Assembly: GCA_030544235.1 (NCBI GenBank)
Contig: CM060461.1
Span: 7,199,449-7,263,448, forward strand
Origin: Lepturacanthus savala
Taxonomy: Eukaryota; Chordata; Actinopteri; Scombriformes; Trichiuridae
Direction of reading: 5' to 3'
Length of the DNA stretch: 64,000 bases
Position 1 is the first letter of the stretch. The number at the start of each line of letters is the position of its first letter. Below, piece by piece: positions 1 to 64,000 of the stretch. Both the position numbers and the translations under genes were made by a program. The notes below the pieces were generated by a model that saw only the letters and a list, made by a program, of their open reading frames with translations, was not told the DNA's origin and ran no database searches.

Positions 1-1140
1 CTGAAAGCCATTTTAGAGAGTTCAGTGTTTGCAAAAGGTGCAGTAAAATTAACATAAAGTGGGCACAGGTTAAAGTTTTCATCAGTTTTATTTGTCTGTC
101 TAAATTCCAAAAGAGCCAAGTTGCTCACAGAAAGAGACTAAAAAGCCCATTTAAATAGAAGCACCTTCAGAGTGCATGGAAAGTGCATCCATGTAAATAT
201 TGAACCCTCACAGTGTGGATTTCACTCAGATCAATAGTGAAGCAATCATGGATGTTAATTTCATTTGCACTTTTCTTCTTGGCAAATGCTGCTGCAGGCC
301 GGTAGTGTGGGATCTTCAATAAAACCAGAAAAATAGGTTCAGACTCAGCACATAAAAGATTTTCTCCGTTCATATGAATATTTTAGGTTCTGCTTAAGAG
401 AGATTATCAATACTCAAAATAATCATAAAATATTTCATTCTTGCAAGTCTCTTTCTGGCAGACAAATACCCATTTTTGCAAAAAAAAAAAAAGAATACAG
501 TGTGATAGGGTTAAACTTAAGTGGAGATGCTTTGTTGGCTGTTTCAAGGTCAGGAAGCAACCGTTGAGCTAAAAAAGAAAAAAAAAAACACATTCCGAAT
601 TTCAACATATGTGAGCACTTGAAAAAAGGGAAAAAAAACTCCTCCACATACTTATTTATGAGGTTTTGATCTACACCATCCCCATGAGCATCACAACAGA
701 TCCATACATGTTGGGTCAATTATCCATTCAGAGGGCCACAGGAATTTGGCAAATTACACCTTAAGAAAATAACAGACATTAACATCCAGGAAATTATTAT
801 AAAAATGTATGTGCAACCAGTATGTCCGTGAGAGCTAGTAACTTATATTTCAAACATCTGATTTTGGAATGTAGGATAATCATTTAACAAATGCATGCAC
901 ATCCAAAACAGAAGCTCGGTGCTGGAAAAAATGTAAAAAAGGAGCCGAATCCGCACACTAGAAATACATCTGATGAAAAAGCAGCTGAAATGGTACATGG
1001 TGATATTTGGTAGTAATTTTATTTTCACAAGGCCTGTGTCCTTTCTATAATTAACACTAACCTCAAAGACACGAACAAACACCCAAACATTATACCCATA
1101 TGTGACTAATAAACATCTTATTCAAACCGTATGGACGTTA

Positions 1141-1345
1141 CTCTGCTGCTATAACACCTCCCACACTTGTGGTTTCAGGCTTTTTCACCAGATGTCAGAA
1201 CCCTGCTGCGGAGATCTGCCCCCATTCAGCCACAAGAGCATCATAAGGCCCAGCTCACAGTTGGAGTTCCAGTTCATCCCCAACATGTTGGGTGGGGTTG
1301 AGGTCAGGACTCTGTGTAGGCCAGTCAAGCTCTGCCAAACCAAAA
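1141..1345 (-). pseudogene. Tc1/mariner-type transposase remnant
   Basis: On the reverse strand, 1345 down to about 1270 reads LDWPTQSPDLNPTQHVGDEL, the hallmark of the Tc1-like DDE transposase C-terminal region (usually W..QSPDLNPIEHLWDEL). The frame then meets a stop codon, and further degraded similarity to fish copies continues to about 1141. No terminal repeats or full transposase are present. Long-dead fragment. Confidence 0.75.
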
Positions 1346-2349
1346 CCTATAATTTAACGCTATAGTGTAAAAATTTGCTTTAACTGTAACTTTGACCAAA
1401 CAAAAAATGAGCACACGAGTGTCTAGCTATGCAGAAATCTACAAATTAACCACAGAAACTCCATATTAAAAAAAGTTGCTCAAAAATTCCGGATACGGTG
1501 TGAGTCAGGAGGAACTGACCTGAACCTTCACGGTGAACTGTGTAAAACCGTTGAGTCCATTTGGCCTGGTGAGCTTATCAATAACTCCCTCTCAAGAATT
1601 GGATGAATAATGGATCAAAGACAAATGGTACTTAAGATTCACATCCATCTGAGGGATTAGATCAGCAGGTCTGGACTTCAAACAGCGGTAACAAATCAGG
1701 GCCTGATGGCTGATGTTTTGAGGTTGGCTATCGATTATTGCTGGCTGCAGTTCAGGGCCTCATGGTGACTCTCTGACTGGTCCCACATGACCGCCGCAGC
1801 ACAGCGTCCAGCCCGTCTGGATTTACAGCCAGAAATCAGGCTTCGGGGCAGGCAGGGGTTGGCAGCAAGCATGTGGATGATCTCTCAAAGTCAGCTTTTC
1901 CCTCAGCAGTTTATTTTTCTTATTTTTATAAACTGAATCCATTTTCGGTGATTAGGCCAAACGATGATTCATCATATCATAAACAGCACCTTTGCTGTTC
2001 TAAGTGCCCTGAGTTTCCACGTGGGGGTACAGCGGGGTCATTTGGCGCTGTCCTGACAGCTTCAACCATACCTTGCTTTCCTCCTGACTAATGCACTTTG
2101 GAGGAAATAACAGCACGGATCATTTCCTAGTCAATACAGTCATTAAACATATTATATAGCATGCATGATTGACTGGTTTTATTCATATATAAATATATAT
2201 ATTATGCTGCACTACAGGCTTGGCTGCTCCTATCCATTGTATCCATAATGAATAAACATGAGGTCATCTCTCTGTGACTTTGACTTCAATGGAGTCTTTA
2301 TTACTTGTGATAAATAAAGTATAAAGTAGAGCAGGACTTTTACTTGTAA

Positions 2350-2660
2350 AGGAGTATTCTGCATTGCTTCCAGCAGGGGGCGACTCCATTGGCTCCACAA
2401 AAGTCATTGTCTTGAAGTCTACGAAAAATTTACACTTCTCACTTGATTTATTACCTCACTAAATACCTTAATAACATGTTTAAGGTCGCAGTTCAGTGAG
2501 TTCTTCAACAAGACACAATGTTCAGTTGGTAAATTAGACCATTTAGAGAAAAAGAGACGATAAAGCGCAGTCCGCTTTAGGGCGTGGCAAGTTGCTACCA
2601 GTTAGCTCCCAAATTAAACAGTAGTATAAATGTAGCTTATATTTCTTTGCCGTCCATAAA
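2350..2660. repeat. dispersed repeat with GCAGGGGGCGACTCCATTGG core
   Basis: Contains the GCAGGGGGCGACTCCATTGG motif followed by an AAGTCTACGAAAAATT-like stretch, which I recognise as a recurrent fish repeat. Boundaries and class are uncertain. Confidence 0.4.
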
Positions 2661-2809
2661 AGTTAATTATAACATGTTGGTCGTCTGAAAAGTATTGTTC
2701 AATGTTTGGTTGTACTAAAAGATGCTCTAAGTGGCAGCATTAGCATTAGCATTAGCATGATTGACCCTAAATGCACAGTGCTAACAAAGCTAGCAGGAAG
2801 AGTAATCCC

Positions 2810-3390
2810 ACAGTGTGGAAGTAACATTTCTGTTACTTGAGTGCTGTACTTAATTATAAATTTTATGTTCTTGGGTATTTCCATTTTATAATACTTGATT
2901 TCACTCCACTATATGCATTTTACAGTTTTAGTTACTTTTCAGGTGAAGATTTGACACAATTGTTAATAGAAAAATATCGTTTTTAAATACAACACATAGT
3001 AAAAGATGAAACCTGTGGTTTAAAGCAGTGTTAGTTACTATGAGTTGTTAACAGTTCCACCAAATACTGATTTCCCCCCTAATCCTATTATATGGTTTCA
3101 TTTAACCAAGTGTTTAGACAAAGAATCTAAAAACTGAATCTTCTACCATTAATCATATCAAGACCCCTCAGATTTCATCAGACTAATCACAGGGATGAAA
3201 TGTCTACTTTTACTAATACTTTAAGTATTTCTACTTTTGTACTTTTACTTGAGTAAGATATTTTTATGCAGGGCGATTACTTGTAGTACTTTACTTGTAG
3301 TATTTGTACATTGTTGTATATGTTATGTATGTATAAGTATTTTTACTTAAGTACATGATCTGAGTACTTCTCCCATCCAGTGCTGATCAC
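2810..3390. repeat. dispersed 'ACTTTTACTT/ACTTAAGTAC' repeat
   Basis: Many variants of TTACTTGAGTA, TACTTTTACTT and ACTTAAGTACATGATCTGAG cluster here, ending in GAGTACTTCTCCCATCCAGT. This is a common teleost interspersed repeat type of uncertain class. The copy is diverged. Confidence 0.5.
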
Positions 3391-4099
3391 TCAAGTGGAG
3401 TTTTTTTTTTGGAGTTTGTACATAAAATAAAATGTCAATATATTCATGTAATATTCTGATTATTGATTATTTAACTGAAATGTGCTTAAAAGGATCCAGT
3501 GTCTTCATTAAGGACACATCAGCAGCTGCCACATGGAATCAAACTGTGAACTTCATAACATTCCCCATTGAGATACGCCACAGATCAACTGATAACTCCC
3601 CATCATTTTGGGGTGGAATGTTTGGAAATTCATAGACAGATCAGAGAACTCCGGGATCAAGGTTTGAGCCATGATACATCTCTGTTTACTCTGCAGACAA
3701 CTCGATTAAATGTAATCAGAGAAGATGTTTTGCTACAATGCTCATAATTATTTCAAGAACATTTTGGTAAAATGATTTTCCTCCCTCCAAGGAGAACTCT
3801 GACAGGCCTGTTTTGTGGTAACACAGATTCGAGTGGATGTGCTGCTTTGTGCAGGGGTGAAACAAACCAGTGAGCGTCGCTGTTTCTCTCCTATAAAACA
3901 GCTGGATGTCAGATTAGAGGGGACGCAGTTCGCAGTTTGAACAGTGAAATCCTCCTGAAATCTATAGAATGTTTCTAGGAGTCGTGATTTAATGTTCTTA
4001 GGTTGAAAGATGCACATTAAACGCTAAAACAACGAGATCATATCTTTTGCAGCCGGAAAATAAATATTTTGGATTTGTGACACGTTATCTGTAATACTT

Positions 4100-4314
4100 G
4101 TGGTATTTTGCATCCATCCCCGCGTCCCACCTCTCGCTTCTAATTATCACAGGGGGCTGGCTCGGTTGCCAAAGGAAGACTTCTGATTGGCCGGGTTCAG
4201 ATGTCAATCACAGGGCTCGTCCTGTCGGCTCCTGTTGGCGAATGCAGTCCACACCAGAAGTCAGAAAGTCAAAATTTCACCAAGGAGACGAATCGGGAAG
4301 GATACAGTTATCCG
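4100..4314 (+). promoter_or_regulatory. candidate promoter and non-coding first exon
   Basis: GC-richer island with an inverted CCAAT box (ATTGG at 4186-4190) and no nearby TATA box. It ends at a consensus splice donor (CCG|GTGAGT at 4315). With the acceptor ending at 4461 this would give a 147 bp leader intron. A TATAAAA at 3892-3898 is an alternative core promoter. Inference only. Confidence 0.4.
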
Positions 4315-4461
4315 GTGAGTGTTCTTCAAACGCTCCACAGAAACCAAGTGAATTTAGACTTTATTGTGTTTTGAATATTTCTGGTTAAAGGTGGCTGTGA
4401 ATTGAAAACAAAAGAGGGGTTAATTGGACTTGAAAGACTTGTTGGCTCCTTTCTCCGACAG

Positions 4462-4783
4462 TTTTACGCGCTGTTCGCGCACCTGAGTCCGCTGCGGCGT
4501 CAACATGTCTTCAACGCGACAGAGCGACTAAAACTATCATGGTGACACTATTTACCGGTGACACGCCTGCTGTGGTGAAGCTCAGTGGATGCTCCCCCTC
4601 TCACTATGGAATAACCGGCGGCCAGGTGTCTTTAGGGAGAGCTGATGTGGCCGTTTGGAGGAGCGCACCAGTTTGACGCCAGCAGGGATTTGACGGAGCG
4701 CAGGAGTTTGGGATGCCAGAGAAACCCTAGAAAGACAATCCTCGGCTTCTTCTACCTGGATTCAACACGGGCTGCCCAGAGCC
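4462..4783 (+). promoter_or_regulatory. piezo2 5' leader with upstream ORFs
   Basis: GC-richer stretch just before the start codon, probably transcribed. A possible acceptor (CTTTCTCCGACAG) ends at 4461. It contains five upstream ORFs: 4505-4531 (8 aa), 4539-4676 (45 aa), 4589-4645, 4645-4794 (49 aa, overlapping the main ATG in another frame) and 4713-4730. The extent of the leader is inferred, not shown. Confidence 0.55.
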
Positions 4784-63340
<58,557 letters not shown>

Positions 63341-64000
63341 GTGAGTAATCTATCACAAATTATGTATTAAGATGATTGTTAATCAGTACCATAGGCAGAA
63401 ATCACAGTGTGAGTAGGCGCAGCAAAAATCAGGTGGGTGTAGCCAATCCAAAACCAATCATTCTTAATAGGTTCTGATACGCCTGTATTACCCAAAATAG
63501 GCCATTACAGCTCTACTTGCCTGAATGCCCCACACTTTAATCAGACAAGCCTTATACATCATCAGAGGTAATGTTTCCAAGACGAACATTAACAGAATCA
63601 CATAGCCTGGCACAGTGACCACATATCCACACGCGCACACACACACACAGCTGACAGATGCAACAGCATCATTAATCAAGTCTACGAATAGAGGTACCCT
63701 GGCACCAACAGGCTCAGCAACGTTAAAAATTACAGTTGAACAATTACCTTGCACGGCAGCCACATAAATGCCACATAAATCACACACCCACACACACACA
63801 CACACACTGATGGCAGAAGCAGAAACATAAGCATAAAGTCCAGTTATACACGCAACAATAAACAATGATATTGAAATAGGCACTACTACAGCCCCTCCTT
63901 GTAGATGAGCTTACATTTGATAATTACAGTCTGAAGTAACAGGGCTTGGTGATGGTGAGGTGAAATTATTTCATTATAGTCTAACAATTCAGTCAGTTCT
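63341..64000 (+). other. piezo2 intron 25, 5' part
   Basis: A minus-strand open frame of 131 codons (63488-63883) is partly made of CA-repeat translation (VCVCVWVC). Its flanks look repeat-like. No next piezo2 exon before the window ends. Confidence 0.55.

Larger units (their letters stand above)
1..4099. other. upstream non-coding DNA
   Basis: AT-rich, with short ORFs that lack family resemblance or coding character. It holds a Tc1/mariner transposase remnant (1141-1345), a short hexamer run (2737-2758) and dispersed fish-type repeats (2350-3390). I see no exon of a neighbouring gene. Confidence 0.6.

Noticed and set aside
4098..4388. 96-codon ORF over the candidate promoter
   Set aside because: Crosses the strong GTGAGT donor at 4315 and shows no family similarity. 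Better explained as promoter and leader DNA.

Overview
The window is vertebrate genomic DNA, most likely from a ray-finned (teleost) fish. It is AT-rich, carries long CA and TA microsatellites and several repeat types that look like common fish dispersed repeats, and has one large intron-rich gene. I assign no species.

The gene is the 5' (N-terminal) part of piezo2, on the + strand. Piezo2 is a mechanically activated cation channel subunit. I could place 25 constitutive coding exons, from the start codon at 4784 to a donor at 63341. They have matching splice phases, and all introns are GT-AG. They encode 1371 codons (1396 with two optional microexons), roughly the first half of a Piezo2 protein of about 2,800 residues. 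The pore half lies beyond 64000. The start (MASEVVCGLIFRLLLP), the spacing of membrane segments and the conserved blocks match Piezo2 rather than Piezo1 as I recall both. I cannot tell which teleost paralogue (2a or 2b) it is.

Layout: 1-4200 upstream DNA with fossil repeats. About 4100-4783 holds the probable promoter and leader, rich in upstream ORFs. From 4784 to 30270, five small exons are separated by introns of 4-7.6 kb. From 32016 to 50638, eleven exons cover the next blade repeats. From 50639 to 54306, intron 16 holds two frame-preserving cassette microexons that match the variable segment of mammalian Piezo2. From 54307 to 60658, eight exons follow, several separated by very short introns. 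Exon 25 is at 63097-63340, and its intron runs off the window.

Other structure includes: two tRNA-headed SINE copies in opposite orientation around exon 8, each with an exact target-site duplication; several copies of a short inverted-repeat element (GGTCCCATATT ends); a roughly 750 bp element with GGCACACCTGGTAT ends; a fossil Tc1/mariner transposase piece; a 65 bp near-perfect palindrome in intron 3; twin hairpins in intron 9; and a 19 bp tandem repeat in intron 24. I found no convincing second protein gene, conventional tRNA or rRNA gene, or CRISPR array.
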